Positions 7,837-16,390 are shown, numbered from the stretch's first letter. The stretch is DNA of 26,094 nt from CAYRYU01 sp964428355 (GCA_964428355.1 CAYRYU010000103.1:1-26094); one strand, 5' to 3'. Numbers and translations: made by a program. The notes: generated by a model from the letters alone, not told the origin.

Positions 7837-10530
7837 TCAGGAAAGGAGGGCCATGGCGGTTTCAGTTGAAAGAGAGTCGGGTGGAATTCCGGTAAAGGAC
7901 TCCAGGTCGACGAGGAACTTCTCGGGGTGGGAAAGGGCATCGAGGAACCGAATGAACCTTCCCGATAAATTCGCCCCGAGACATTCGGTCAGGAACTCCG
8001 AAGTCAGCGAAGACACGAACCGGTCGCGGTCAATCGCGTTTCCGATTATCCGGAGGGCTTTTCGGGGATTGGGGCACCGATTGGCGGCAAGTGTGAAGAG
8101 GACCGCCCGGCCTTCCTCGAGTTTGACGGAAACCTTCTCCGGAATGGAGGCTTCAGATTGGGGTTCCTTGACCGGGAGTTTTCGGGAAAGGGCGTGTTCG
8201 AACCAGGTTCGTTCCAGGAGGGCCTCGAGAAGCCTGTCGTGGAGCGCATGGTTTCCATGGGCCAGAAAGAGCGACGCGATGCTGGCCAATTCGAACCCGG
8301 CCGAGCGCGGAACCGCCCGGAAAAGGTCGGGAAGCCTGGAAGGATCGAACCGGAATCCGTTTTCCCCAGATGTCATGATGCGGGAAAAGGCTTCTAGAAA
8401 CTCGTCGTTCCTGCAATCCCGTACGAACTCAGTTAAAGCCTTCCGGGCTCCCTCCTCGGGGATGCGGAGAACGGAAAAAAGAAGTCGGCGCCTTTCTCCC
8501 TGGCTCAGAATCTTTCGGTCCCCGGCGATGGCACCTCGCTCCCCAGCCGAGAGTGACTCGAGGACACGAAAAACCCCCTTCTGGTTGAGTGTCTCCATCC
8601 TGGAAACCTCTCCACTGGCGAGAACGGCGAGGTCCTTGTGGGGGGTCCGTTCGAGGAAATCACGCAACGACTCCAGAGATGCGGAGATTGGAATCCTTCC
8701 CAAGGCTAGGATTGCCTGCCGGACGACCGAATGGTCCGGGTCCTCGAGCATGGCGCAAAGCTGAGGAAGAGTCGCTTCGTGTTGGAGCATGCCCAATGCG
8801 GCCGTTCCCGCCGCCCGGAGCAGGGGGGCCGGGTCGTGAAGCATCGTGAGAACCTGCCGCAACCCTTCTTCGACCTCCGCCGCATCTGAAGTGACGAGGA
8901 CGAGGGTGGCGGCCGCGGTGCTCCGAAGCCTGTGATGGGGGTGATCGAGGTGACTTCGAACGAGGGGGGCAAACCTTTCGGGACGGGGCAGAAGAGGAAG
9001 GGATTCGAAAAAATTGGCCAGAATTCTTTCGTCATCAAGGATTTCGGGCGGAAGGTCTCCTGGAAGGGGGGAAGATCCGATCCCATAAAGGGTGGTAAGG
9101 GGCTTGATTGCCGTCGCGAGCACCCTCGGGGAATTCCCTCCCTTGAAGACCTCGAGCACGACCGTGCGTGCCTCGGCTTCTCCAAGCAGGTCGAGTCTTC
9201 CGAGCGCGGCAAGCCGCTGTTCCTCGGTTCCCTGAAGGAGTCGGCGGATTCCCGCCAACCGCTCGGTCGGATGGGTTTCCGCCAGCACCTCCACCAGGGG
9301 GAGGGGGCCCGCCGGGGAGACGTTCTCGAGAGTGCGGGAAAGCTCTTCGGAATAAGCTTTTCCAATCGGGCGGGTCAGGATCGTCATACCGAGGAAAACG
9401 ACCGAAAGTGCCAGGAAAGCCGCTCCGTGATCGAGTTTCGCCTGGAAGAGGATCAGCGTGATGGAGGAAAAAAGCGAACCCGCTGAGGCCGCCATGCCGA
9501 TCCGGCTCATGGTGGGCAATCTCCTGGCTGGAGCGAGGACTCCCATCATCAGGGTCGGAGTCTGGTTCGAGATCGACTTTGCGGTGAGCGTGAAAAGGAA
9601 CTGGGTCACCAGGATCAGCCACCAAAGAGGGAACAGCATGTCGATCAGGCAAAAAACGGTCATCAGGAGAGGAAGGACCGCCTGGACCACGGATACGGGA
9701 AGCGCCTGGAAGACCCGGCCTGCAAGGAACATCTGCCCGCACAGTACGAACAGGTCCGTCACGGCACAAAAGGCGGCAATGAACGAAGCGAGGTCGGCTT
9801 CGGAGGAAAACGAGGTGGTGATCACCCTCGAATATTGGAAATCCAGCCAGTACTTCCCGACCATTCCGAGGAATCCCGACGCGGCAAGAAGGACGCCCAG
9901 ACGTGGGATCGAAGAGCCGGAAACACGGTTTTCAGGCTGGTCAACCCGGATCTCCTCCATGGGCGTCAGGTCCCGACTTTCGGGGAACTGCGTTCTGAGG
10001 AAGGCAAACAAACCCACACAGAGTGCGAAAACTCCGAGAGCTCCGAGAAGTACGGTTCGGATGGCCAGTACCGAAAGACCTGCTTTCAGGGCGAATCCCC
10101 CTGCGATGAAACTCAGGCTTCCGAAAGAGGTGATGTAAGGCAGATTCTGTTTGCTTTCCTGCAGGGGAAAGATATCGCTCAGGAATTGGGAGAAGAACTG
10201 GTTGAAAAGCAGTTCGAACACCATCACCAGGATCAGGAACAGGGCGATGGCTTCCAGGGAAGTTGCCGGGGTCAGGAACAACCGGACGCCCGCGAGGATC
10301 AGAAAAATGGAAAGGAGCCCCAGGAGATGGTCCGAGGTCCGGCCCTTCAGTTTCCTGATGGAAAAGAACTGGAGGGAAACGTATGCCACGTTCATCACGG
10401 CGTAGGCATACGGCAGGGCTTCCACGCCAACCTTCTTCAGGAAATAGGTCTGGGAAAGAATGAAGAAAACGTTGACCGCGAAGCGAACAAGAAAATGGAA
10501 GATCCCCAGGAGCGTAACCGGAGACATCAT
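7837..10530 (-). CDS. MFS/NTT-like transporter fused to HEAT repeats
   Basis: The product has 897 residues. Residues 1-390 hold about twelve hydrophobic segments, with spacing and charged loops like a major-facilitator or ATP/ADP-translocase (NTT-like) protein; NQFFSQFLSDIFPLQESKQN (110-129) resembles the NTT-type loop. Residues about 415-640 contain HEAT-like repeats, such as RSTAAATLVLV, LLRAAGTAALGMLQHEA and SVVRQAILALGRIP, and a helical C-terminal region follows. No cyclic-nucleotide-binding domain is seen, although some relatives have one. The first ATG (10530) overlaps the upstream stop as ATGA, and a second ATG follows immediately. The transported substrate is unknown; HEAT repeats usually bind proteins, so a signalling or scaffold role is possible. 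Coupling to the dCache-HAMP gene suggests the two membrane proteins work together. Confidence 0.75.
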   Translation of the reverse strand: MMSPVTLLGIFHFLVRFAVNVFFILSQTYFLKKVGVEALPYAYAVMNVAYVSLQFFSIRKLKGRTSDHLLGLLSIFLILAGVRLFLTPATSLEAIALFLILVMVFELLFNQFFSQFLSDIFPLQESKQNLPYITSFGSLSFIAGGFALKAGLSVLAIRTVLLGALGVFALCVGLFAFLRTQFPESRDLTPMEEIRVDQPENRVSGSSIPRLGVLLAASGFLGMVGKYWLDFQYSRVITTSFSSEADLASFIAAFCAVTDLFVLCGQMFLAGRVFQALPVSVVQAVLPLLMTVFCLIDMLFPLWWLILVTQFLFTLTAKSISNQTPTLMMGVLAPARRLPTMSRIGMAASAGSLFSSITLILFQAKLDHGAAFLALSVVFLGMTILTRPIGKAYSEELSRTLENVSPAGPLPLVEVLAETHPTERLAGIRRLLQGTEEQRLAALGRLDLLGEAEARTVVLEVFKGGNSPRVLATAIKPLTTLYGIGSSPLPGDLPPEILDDERILANFFESLPLLPRPERFAPLVRSHLDHPHHRLRSTAAATLVLVTSDAAEVEEGLRQVLTMLHDPAPLLRAAGTAALGMLQHEATLPQLCAMLEDPDHSVVRQAILALGRIPISASLESLRDFLERTPHKDLAVLASGEVSRMETLNQKGVFRVLESLSAGERGAIAGDRKILSQGERRRLLFSVLRIPEEGARKALTEFVRDCRNDEFLEAFSRIMTSGENGFRFDPSRLPDLFRAVPRSAGFELASIASLFLAHGNHALHDRLLEALLERTWFEHALSRKLPVKEPQSEASIPEKVSVKLEEGRAVLFTLAANRCPNPRKALRIIGNAIDRDRFVSSLTSEFLTECLGANLSGRFIRFLDALSHPEKFLVDLESFTGIPPDSLSTETAMALLS

Positions 10531-11816
10531 GATTGAGGGGGTTTCGGGGAGGTGCCCTCAAGGGCTTCGCCATCCTGGCTTTTCGGGCACATTCGCCCCG
10601 TCGTGGGGCTCGTGCCCTCAAGGGCTTCGCCATCCTGGCTTTTCGGGCACATTCGCCCCGTCGTGGGGCTCGTGAGCTTTTCCCAGATCGACCCGAGGGT
10701 CATCTTCTTCTGCAGCATCGAAGAAAGCTGATTCAGCGCTTCACCTGCCTCCGCGATCTCGTCGTCTCCAGATGTTTCGACCACTCCCGTGTAGGTTCCC
10801 TCCTTGACCCGGATGAGGCCCTGGGTCAGGTCGGTCACCCTTCGGGAAATCGATGAGGCAAGGAACCACGCCGCTCCAAGAGAAAGAACCACTGCAAGAA
10901 GCACGACGAAACCCAGGTTCTCCCTATATGTCCGGACCAGGCGGAAGGATTCGTCGGTGGGTTTTCCCATCAACACCCGGCATCCCAGAAGCCTGCTGAA
11001 GGAGGAGGAAACCAGAAACTCCCGCCCTTCATTCAATACCGTCCGGGTTATGACACCTTCCTCGGGTTGGTTGCCGGCAGCATCCTGCAAAGCCCCGGAA
11101 AACCCCACGGCCCGGTCGGAAAGGCCCCCACCCTTGCGGGCGACGATGGCTCCTGCGCGGTCAACGATACAGACGAAATCCGAGCTTGCCACTTCCTGGA
11201 AATCCAGGATTCCCTGGATGTCGACTCCGTCCAGGAATGCCACCGAGTAGAGCGCCCCCACCGTGGTGGTGGGATCGTCGAAGGTTGAAACGGGGATCAT
11301 GAAGAGAAGCGGTTTTTCGGAGGTGCGGTCGGGGAAATTCGATAAAGTCATCGCCTCCCGGGATTTCAGGACGGTTCCCAGATGCGCGGAAACACTCAGT
11401 CCGAGGGCGTCATGTCGCTCGCTGATCTTCCCCGGTGCCTGGGCCCGGCCGGTCTGGCCCCCTCCGTTGGGCTTGAGGGAGTCGAGAATCGAGCCGTCCG
11501 ATGCCAGCACGGTCAGCTCGCGGAAAAACGGGTTCTCGATCAGGAAAAGCTCCAAAGTCTCCCGGAACTTGGCGGGATCAAGGCTCTGGACCTGTGGAAG
11601 TTCGGCCAGGGCCCGCAACTGCCTGATCCGGGCAGAGGTGAACATCTCCGCACATGCGCTGACGGAGTTCAACATTGCCTCGTGCTTCCCCCTGATCTCC
11701 TTTTCCAACGAATCCTCCGCGAGCCGGAGCGTGATGAAGCCGATCAGGAGCAGGGGACAGAGAGAAACCGCCAGGATGACCATTCCCAGCCGGAATCGGA
11801 ATGTGCGGGTGATCAC
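10527..11816 (-). CDS. dCache-HAMP membrane sensor without an output domain
   Basis: The product has 429 residues and a GTG start at 11816, 7 bases after the preceding stop; the ribosome site is weak. Topology: membrane segment at about 10-32, an extracytoplasmic double-Cache-like sensor at about 35-295 (for example FFRELTVLASDGSILDSL and FVCIVDRAGAIVARKGGG), a second membrane segment at about 302-322 and a HAMP linker at about 322-372 ending in ALNQLSSMLQKK. Chemoreceptors, cyclases and kinases place a signalling domain here. This protein stops about 50 residues later, and 40 of those come from a 60-bp tandem duplication (residues 382-421). It is either a receptor that signals through partner proteins, perhaps the coupled MFS-HEAT protein, or a receptor that lost its output domain. 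The stop overlaps the next start (ATGA). Confidence 0.8.
   Translation of the reverse strand: MITRTFRFRLGMVILAVSLCPLLLIGFITLRLAEDSLEKEIRGKHEAMLNSVSACAEMFTSARIRQLRALAELPQVQSLDPAKFRETLELFLIENPFFRELTVLASDGSILDSLKPNGGGQTGRAQAPGKISERHDALGLSVSAHLGTVLKSREAMTLSNFPDRTSEKPLLFMIPVSTFDDPTTTVGALYSVAFLDGVDIQGILDFQEVASSDFVCIVDRAGAIVARKGGGLSDRAVGFSGALQDAAGNQPEEGVITRTVLNEGREFLVSSSFSRLLGCRVLMGKPTDESFRLVRTYRENLGFVVLLAVVLSLGAAWFLASSISRRVTDLTQGLIRVKEGTYTGVVETSGDDEIAEAGEALNQLSSMLQKKMTLGSIWEKLTSPTTGRMCPKSQDGEALEGTSPTTGRMCPKSQDGEALEGTSPKPPQS
10552..10671 (-). repeat. Two perfect 60-bp direct tandem repeats inside a coding sequence
   Basis: Copies at 10552-10611 and 10612-10671 are identical. Because 60 is a multiple of three, each adds the same 20 residues (TSPTTGRMCPKSQDGEALEG) to the dCache-HAMP protein. 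Each unit contains short inverted repeats: GCCCC-N5-GGGGC, GCCCT-CA-AGGGC, and GTGCCC paired with GGGCAC across the unit. It could fold as RNA or single-stranded DNA, as REP-like or MITE-like elements do. No other copy is visible in this window. Confidence 0.9.
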
Positions 11817-11823
11817 GGGGCGG

Positions 11824-12933
11824 TCATTTCCGGATCAGGTTCACGATCACGTCGACAAGTATCTCCTTGAAGAAGAAAACTAGCGGGATCGCGACCACCG
11901 TGAGTATCGGCATGATATTCTCGAGTCGGAACGGCCATTCCGGGAGCTGGTCGATCTCCTGGATCACCTGCCGGGCCGAGATGTATTTTTCAGCCATTTC
12001 CCGCCGGGGGTTTTTCAGAAACTCCCGCTCGATTCCGATGAACTCGGAAAAGAACAGGTCCTTGATCTGAAGTTTCCTTTTCACCAGGATCCGGTGAAGC
12101 CGCCATTGGGGAATCAGAAGATATGCCAGAGGGACCAGGATAGCCAACGCGAGGACGGATTCCATGAAAATGATCTGCTTGGGGATGGATTCCAGGTCGG
12201 TGGTGAAGTTCAGCGAGTTGGTGTATGCCATCCAGAAAAGGCTGAAGGAAAGTAGCGAAGCCCCGAGGGACGTCCGGGCATACCCTTTCCCTGCGCTTTC
12301 CAGGAGTTCCCAGGAGAAGAGGCGGTCCTGGATTCTCTCGAGTTCCATGCTCATACGGTTCACCAGCCTCCCGAAGGTCAGGAACATCCAGACGGCGCGG
12401 GAAAACAAGCCAAGCCCGAATGAGAAGAAGAACGAGGAAAACCAGAAAGCCGGCGTTCCGATCAGGTGGAGGACTTCCCAGGAAACGGCCAGGCGGAAAA
12501 CGAGGAAAGCACCTCCTCCGAGGGCTCCGACGATTTCCGGTTCGTGCCTCCGATCCTCGCTTTCAACGAACTCGTCGAACATTTTTGAAAACGAGGGTTC
12601 CTGGGCAGCGAAGTTGTTGAGGAGCCGTCCCAAAGCCTGCCGGCGGGAAAGAATGAACGGCCGGCCCAGCGCCCCCATCGTGAAGGTGAAAACCCACCAG
12701 AGGTTGCGGATCGGATGGATCGAAGCATCGAAGAACGACCGGACGAACACCCCGATGAACAGCAAGGGAAAACCGAGGAGTGAGATCTTTTCAACCAGGG
12801 TCAGCGGGGCGAACCAGAAATACCCCGCCGTTTCGAGTGCGAGCGGACCTGAAGGCGCCTGCGGCTGGGGTTGTGTTTGTGGTTGCTGTTGAGGTTGGGG
12901 TTGATCCGGGTTATGGATCGGACGCTCTTCCAT
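11824..12933 (-). CDS. Polytopic membrane protein with a polyQ/P N-terminal tail, unknown function
   Basis: The product has 369 residues from an ATG at 12933; the ribosome site is not obvious. Residues 10-26 are an almost pure Gln/Pro run (QPQPQQQPQTQPQPQ), a low-complexity tail probably in the cytosol. Hydrophobic segments follow at roughly 44-66, 78-92, 135-155, 165-190, 225-242, 262-285 and 340-365. Between the last two lies a charged helical region (about 290-335). I recognise no family or catalytic motif. It lies 24 bases after a 48-residue ORF and 7 bases before the dCache-HAMP gene, so it is probably co-transcribed with both. A role in an envelope complex with its neighbours is an inference from this order only. 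Confidence 0.75.
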   Translation of the reverse strand: MEERPIHNPDQPQPQQQPQTQPQPQAPSGPLALETAGYFWFAPLTLVEKISLLGFPLLFIGVFVRSFFDASIHPIRNLWWVFTFTMGALGRPFILSRRQALGRLLNNFAAQEPSFSKMFDEFVESEDRRHEPEIVGALGGGAFLVFRLAVSWEVLHLIGTPAFWFSSFFFSFGLGLFSRAVWMFLTFGRLVNRMSMELERIQDRLFSWELLESAGKGYARTSLGASLLSFSLFWMAYTNSLNFTTDLESIPKQIIFMESVLALAILVPLAYLLIPQWRLHRILVKRKLQIKDLFFSEFIGIEREFLKNPRREMAEKYISARQVIQEIDQLPEWPFRLENIMPILTVVAIPLVFFFKEILVDVIVNLIRK

Positions 12934-12957
12934 CGTCCGACAGTTTAACCTATTTCC

Positions 12958-13104
12958 TTATTCCTCGTCGCGGGGAAATCTCTTTGTCAGGGAAACCGAA
13001 CCCTCTCCGGATACGAAGGGAATCCTGTCGGCGATGAATCTGATGAAGCTCAACAGGGAATTCGAATATTCCCGCAGGATGGGCGCAATTCTCGATCTGG
13101 CCAT
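12958..13104 (-). CDS. Small 48-residue protein, first gene of the sensor operon
   Basis: An ATG at 13104 is preceded by GGGAGGGACCGA, a strong Shine-Dalgarno site at good spacing, and the frame runs 49 codons to a TAA at 12958. The peptide begins MARSRIAPILREYSNSLLSF and ends in the charged tail RFPRDEE. The middle (about 14-31, SNSLLSFIRFIADRIPFV) is an amphipathic to hydrophobic helix but too short and charged for a sure membrane span. No Cys or metal motif is seen. It sits 24 bases upstream of the polyQ/P membrane protein and downstream of the P-ATPase terminator, so it is probably the first gene of a new transcript. It could be a small regulatory or membrane-associated subunit, or a leader peptide. 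No family is recognised. Confidence 0.6.
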   Translation of the reverse strand: MARSRIAPILREYSNSLLSFIRFIADRIPFVSGEGSVSLTKRFPRDEE

Positions 13105-13171
13105 TCGGTCCCTCCCTCTCTTTACATTCACTTAATTCATCGGCAAAAAAGGCGAAACCGACAACCTGCGG

Positions 13172-13216
13172 AAAAGAAAAATGCCTCCCCCTTCGGAAAC
13201 CTCCGGGGGGGGAGGC
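13172..13216 (-). terminator. Rho-independent terminator of the P-type ATPase gene
   Basis: On the minus strand a perfect 9-bp stem, GCCTCCCCC pairing with GGGGGAGGC (13208-13216 with 13183-13191), is followed by ATTTTTCTTTT. It starts 25 bases past the ATPase stop codon and separates that gene from the small-protein operon. Confidence 0.88.
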
Positions 13217-13240
13217 GGACTAACCTTCGGGCTGGTGGAT

Positions 13241-15823
13241 TCAGAGATTGGAAAGGGGTTTCCCGTTTCGCTGGAAGAATTTGAATGCCTCGAACCAGAG
13301 AAGATTCAGAATCCCCGCCAGGAAACAGATTGAAACCGCCAGAGGTGAGACCGGGGCGAACTTGAACAACCCCTGCAGGAACGGGATGCAAAGGAAAAGA
13401 CCCAGGAAAAGGACTCCCCCGCCGAGGACCCACCACTGGGCAGCGTTCGGAGTCGCCAGCGAAGTCAGGGAGGAAATGGTCCAGGAACGGTTGACCACGA
13501 TCAGCGCAAGGTTTCCAGCTATCAGCGTCGTGAATGCCAAAGCACGGCAGGCGGCGATGGGCATCCCGTAATAGTCCCTTGCGCCCAGGAAGACTGCCAG
13601 GACGGCCAGGAGAACACCTACACCCTGAAGGACGCTGAGAATGATCCGCCGCTTTCCAAACAGAGGTTCATCTTTTGGACGGGGCGGGCGGTTCATGATT
13701 CCCGGTTCCTCGGGTTCCATTTCGAAAACCACCGAGCAGGCCGGGTCGATCAGGAGTTCCATGAACACGATATGCACCGGGAAAAGGATCAGCTCCCATT
13801 TCAACAGGACCGGAAGCAGCGAAAGACCCGCAATAGGAACGTGAACCGCGAAGATATAGGCCATCGCCTTCTGGATGTTGTCGAAGATCCTGCGTCCGAG
13901 GCGGACCGCGGCGACGATCGAGGAAAAATCGTCATTGAGGAGAACGAGCGCAGCTGATTCGCGGGCCACGTCGGTTCCGCGCTCACCCATCGCGACTCCG
14001 ATGTGGGCGGCTTTCAGGGCAGGCGCGTCGTTCACACCGTCCCCCGTCATGGCGACGATCTCGCCCCGTCTTTTCAGTGCCTGGACGATCTTCATCTTCT
14101 GTTCGGGGACGATCCGGGCGAAGAGGTTGACCTGGGCCAGCTTTTCCGTGAGCTCCTCATCGCCCATCGCGTCGAGTTCGGGGCCGGTGATCACTCCACC
14201 CTCGGATGGGATTCCGATCTGGCGGGCGATCTTCTGGGCGGTTCCCGGGTAATCACCCGTGATCATGATTACGCGGATTCCTGAACTGCGGCATTCCTGG
14301 ACCGCCGGTGGAACCGCGGGCCTGATGGGATCGGCGAATCCCACGAGTCCGAGAAACTCGAACGAGAAGTCGTGCTGGTTGCCGGGAAGCTTCGATGATT
14401 TGAAGCTGGCGCGGGCGACACCAAGGATGCGGAGGGCATCCGAAGCCATCGCCGTAACTCCTTCCGCGAGTTTCTCCTTGGTCGCTGCCGGGAGGTGACA
14501 GAGATCGAAGATCGCTTCCGGAGAGCCCTTGGCCGCGATCACCAGCGAGTCGCCGTCCGGGGATTTCCAAACGTGGGAAATCGCCAGGAGTTCAGGGGAC
14601 AGCGGATACTCGCGAACCAGCTCCCAGGTCGTATGGAGGTGCTCGGTTCCACGCAGAAAAGCGGTTCCCAGTGCCTTGAGCGCTTTATCCATCGGATCGA
14701 ACGGGTCGCTCTGGCTGGCGAGGATCGAAAACTCGACGAGCTCATGGAAATCCTCGTTTTGTTCCGACCCGCCTGCATCCGGAGCGGTTTCGGTGAAATC
14801 GAGGAACCCCTTTCCGTTAAAGATTCTTGCCACGGACATCCGGTTTTGCGTAAGCGTTCCCGTCTTGTCCGAGCAAAGAACGGTCGCGGTTCCCAATGTC
14901 TCGACGGCCGGGACCCGGCGGGTGAGGACTTGTTTCTTGGAAATACGCCAGGCTCCGAGGGCGAGGAAGATCACGAGTACGACGGGGAACTCCTCCGGAA
15001 GCATCGCCATTGCAAGCGTGAGACCCGCAAGGAATCCTTCCGTCCAGTTTCCTCTTGTAAAACCGTAAACCAGGATCACAACCACGCACAGGCTCATCCC
15101 GACAAGGGCGAGAGTCTTGACCAAGCGCCCGGTTTCCTTTTTCAGGGGGGATTGCTCATCCTCGACCTTTTCGAGCGCTTTTCCGATCTTCCCCAGCTCG
15201 GTCTTTCCCCCGGTGGCCAGAGCTTGTGCGCAGGCACGTCCCTGGACGATCAGGGTGCCCGAGAACACGAATGGAAGGTCGTCTCCGCCGGGCTTTCCCA
15301 TGGAATCCGGGGTCGGTCCTTTGAGGGTGGTTTTCCGGACCGGAACCGACTCCCCCGTAAGGAGGGATTCATCGGCGGAAAGGTTCAGGGCATCGAGAAG
15401 AACGGCATCCGCCGGGACGCGATCCCCCTCGACCAGGACCATGATGTCCCCCGGAACGACCTCACGGCCGGCGATCCGGCGCTCTTTTCCGTCGCGGATG
15501 ACGAGAGCCCGGGGGCTGGAAAGATCTCGCAGGGCTTCGAGGGCGCGTTCGGTTTTCCGCTCCTGGAAGAAAGTGATTCCCATGACGACGAACACGAAAC
15601 CAAGAAGCATTGCCGCTTCCTCAGGATCTCCGAGAAGAAGATACAGGACGCCGCAGGCGACGAGCATCAGGAACATCGGTTCGCACGCCACGTCCAATGC
15701 GATCTGCCAGAACCTCCGTGGCTTGGACGAAGGGAGCTCGTTGGGGCCCTCCGCTTCGAAGAGTCGGGCGGCATCCTTTTCCGTGAGTCCGGTCAATGAC
15801 CGGATATCGAAGTGTTTCTGCAT
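13241..15823 (-). CDS. P2-type cation-transporting ATPase (PacL-like)
   Basis: The product has 860 residues, a usual length for the family. The ATG at 15823 has GGAG 7 bases upstream. The main motifs are intact: TGES (156-159) in the actuator domain, DKTGTLT with the phosphorylated Asp319, KGSPE (432-436) in the nucleotide-binding domain and TGDGVNDAP (593-601) in the hinge. Four N-terminal and about six C-terminal membrane segments are present. The ion-site motifs differ from classical calcium pumps: M4 reads PEEFP (276-280) instead of PEGLP, and M6 reads FMELLIDPACSVVFE instead of the usual Asn-X-X-Thr-Asp pattern. The pump class is therefore secure, but the ion (Ca2+, Mn2+ or another) is not. 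The N-terminal ~75 residues fit the cation ATPase N-terminal domain. It may be the last gene of the unit starting at 22323. Confidence 0.9.
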   Translation of the reverse strand: MQKHFDIRSLTGLTEKDAARLFEAEGPNELPSSKPRRFWQIALDVACEPMFLMLVACGVLYLLLGDPEEAAMLLGFVFVVMGITFFQERKTERALEALRDLSSPRALVIRDGKERRIAGREVVPGDIMVLVEGDRVPADAVLLDALNLSADESLLTGESVPVRKTTLKGPTPDSMGKPGGDDLPFVFSGTLIVQGRACAQALATGGKTELGKIGKALEKVEDEQSPLKKETGRLVKTLALVGMSLCVVVILVYGFTRGNWTEGFLAGLTLAMAMLPEEFPVVLVIFLALGAWRISKKQVLTRRVPAVETLGTATVLCSDKTGTLTQNRMSVARIFNGKGFLDFTETAPDAGGSEQNEDFHELVEFSILASQSDPFDPMDKALKALGTAFLRGTEHLHTTWELVREYPLSPELLAISHVWKSPDGDSLVIAAKGSPEAIFDLCHLPAATKEKLAEGVTAMASDALRILGVARASFKSSKLPGNQHDFSFEFLGLVGFADPIRPAVPPAVQECRSSGIRVIMITGDYPGTAQKIARQIGIPSEGGVITGPELDAMGDEELTEKLAQVNLFARIVPEQKMKIVQALKRRGEIVAMTGDGVNDAPALKAAHIGVAMGERGTDVARESAALVLLNDDFSSIVAAVRLGRRIFDNIQKAMAYIFAVHVPIAGLSLLPVLLKWELILFPVHIVFMELLIDPACSVVFEMEPEEPGIMNRPPRPKDEPLFGKRRIILSVLQGVGVLLAVLAVFLGARDYYGMPIAACRALAFTTLIAGNLALIVVNRSWTISSLTSLATPNAAQWWVLGGGVLFLGLFLCIPFLQGLFKFAPVSPLAVSICFLAGILNLLWFEAFKFFQRNGKPLSNL

Positions 15824-15889
15824 TTGGCTCTCCAGTTTTCCCTGTTTGGGTGGGTCGGAAATCTGACGTCGGTGAGAAAGGGAGCAAGG

Positions 15890-16381
15890 TCAAGCTTTCC
15901 AGGAGAGCCTTTGGGGAGGGGAAACCCCGGAAGTCCGTAGGGTGTGGCCCGCGAGTGGGATCGATGAGGGAAAGCGTGGAATGACCCATTCGGAAGGGGA
16001 GTTTGGAGGGGGAGATTGGAAGGGCCAGAGGAGCACCGGAGAATCGCCAGGTCGGAAATGATGGCCATCGAGCGATGACGGGGCTCCGGGGCTGAAGGCG
16101 GGGGTATCCTGGCACTCGCAGAAGGAGAAGGACTCGACGGGGTGGATCAGGTCGCCGAAGGACAGGAAATGGTTCCAGACCATGCCTTTGGCGAGGGTCT
16201 CCCGCGAATCCGCCCCGCAGAAGGAGATCAGTTCCTGGCCGGGGGTCCTGGGGTCCTCCCAATGGTGCCATGCCTGGAAACGATCCTGGCCTCCCGCCTC
16301 GCAGATCGAAAGCGGGAGTAGCGACACCAGGAGGAGGTGAGCTGGAAGCAGGATGCCCAGAAAAAGGCGTTTCAAGACCAC
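15890..16381 (-). CDS. Small secreted protein of unknown function
   Basis: The product has 163 residues from a GTG at 16381 that follows the Sel1-repeat gene stop by 9 bases. The upstream sequence is GGGGGT, a poor ribosome site, so translation may depend on coupling. Residues 1-29 look like a signal peptide: Lys4 and Arg5, then a long hydrophobic run ending in ICEAGGQ, with likely cleavage after Glu28-Ala29. The mature part is rich in Pro, Ser, Trp and His and has three Cys (in FCGADS and FCEC), which could form a disulfide or bind a metal. There is no recognised domain. The low-complexity, Pro-rich C-terminal third makes the frame less certain there. Confidence 0.55.
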   Translation of the reverse strand: MVLKRLFLGILLPAHLLLVSLLPLSICEAGGQDRFQAWHHWEDPRTPGQELISFCGADSRETLAKGMVWNHFLSFGDLIHPVESFSFCECQDTPAFSPGAPSSLDGHHFRPGDSPVLLWPFQSPPPNSPSEWVIPRFPSSIPLAGHTLRTSGVSPPQRLSWKA

Positions 16382-16390
16382 GACCCCCCG

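Noticed and set aside
13119..13126. TCTTTACA, equal to one half of the 18-bp palindrome, upstream of the small-protein operon
   Set aside because: Only a single half-site with no matching second half; an octamer match may be chance.
14495..15799. Plus-strand ORF (434 codons) opposite the P-type ATPase
   Set aside because: The ATPase frame carries all the family motifs; the opposite frame has only biased, charged composition and no recognisable fold.
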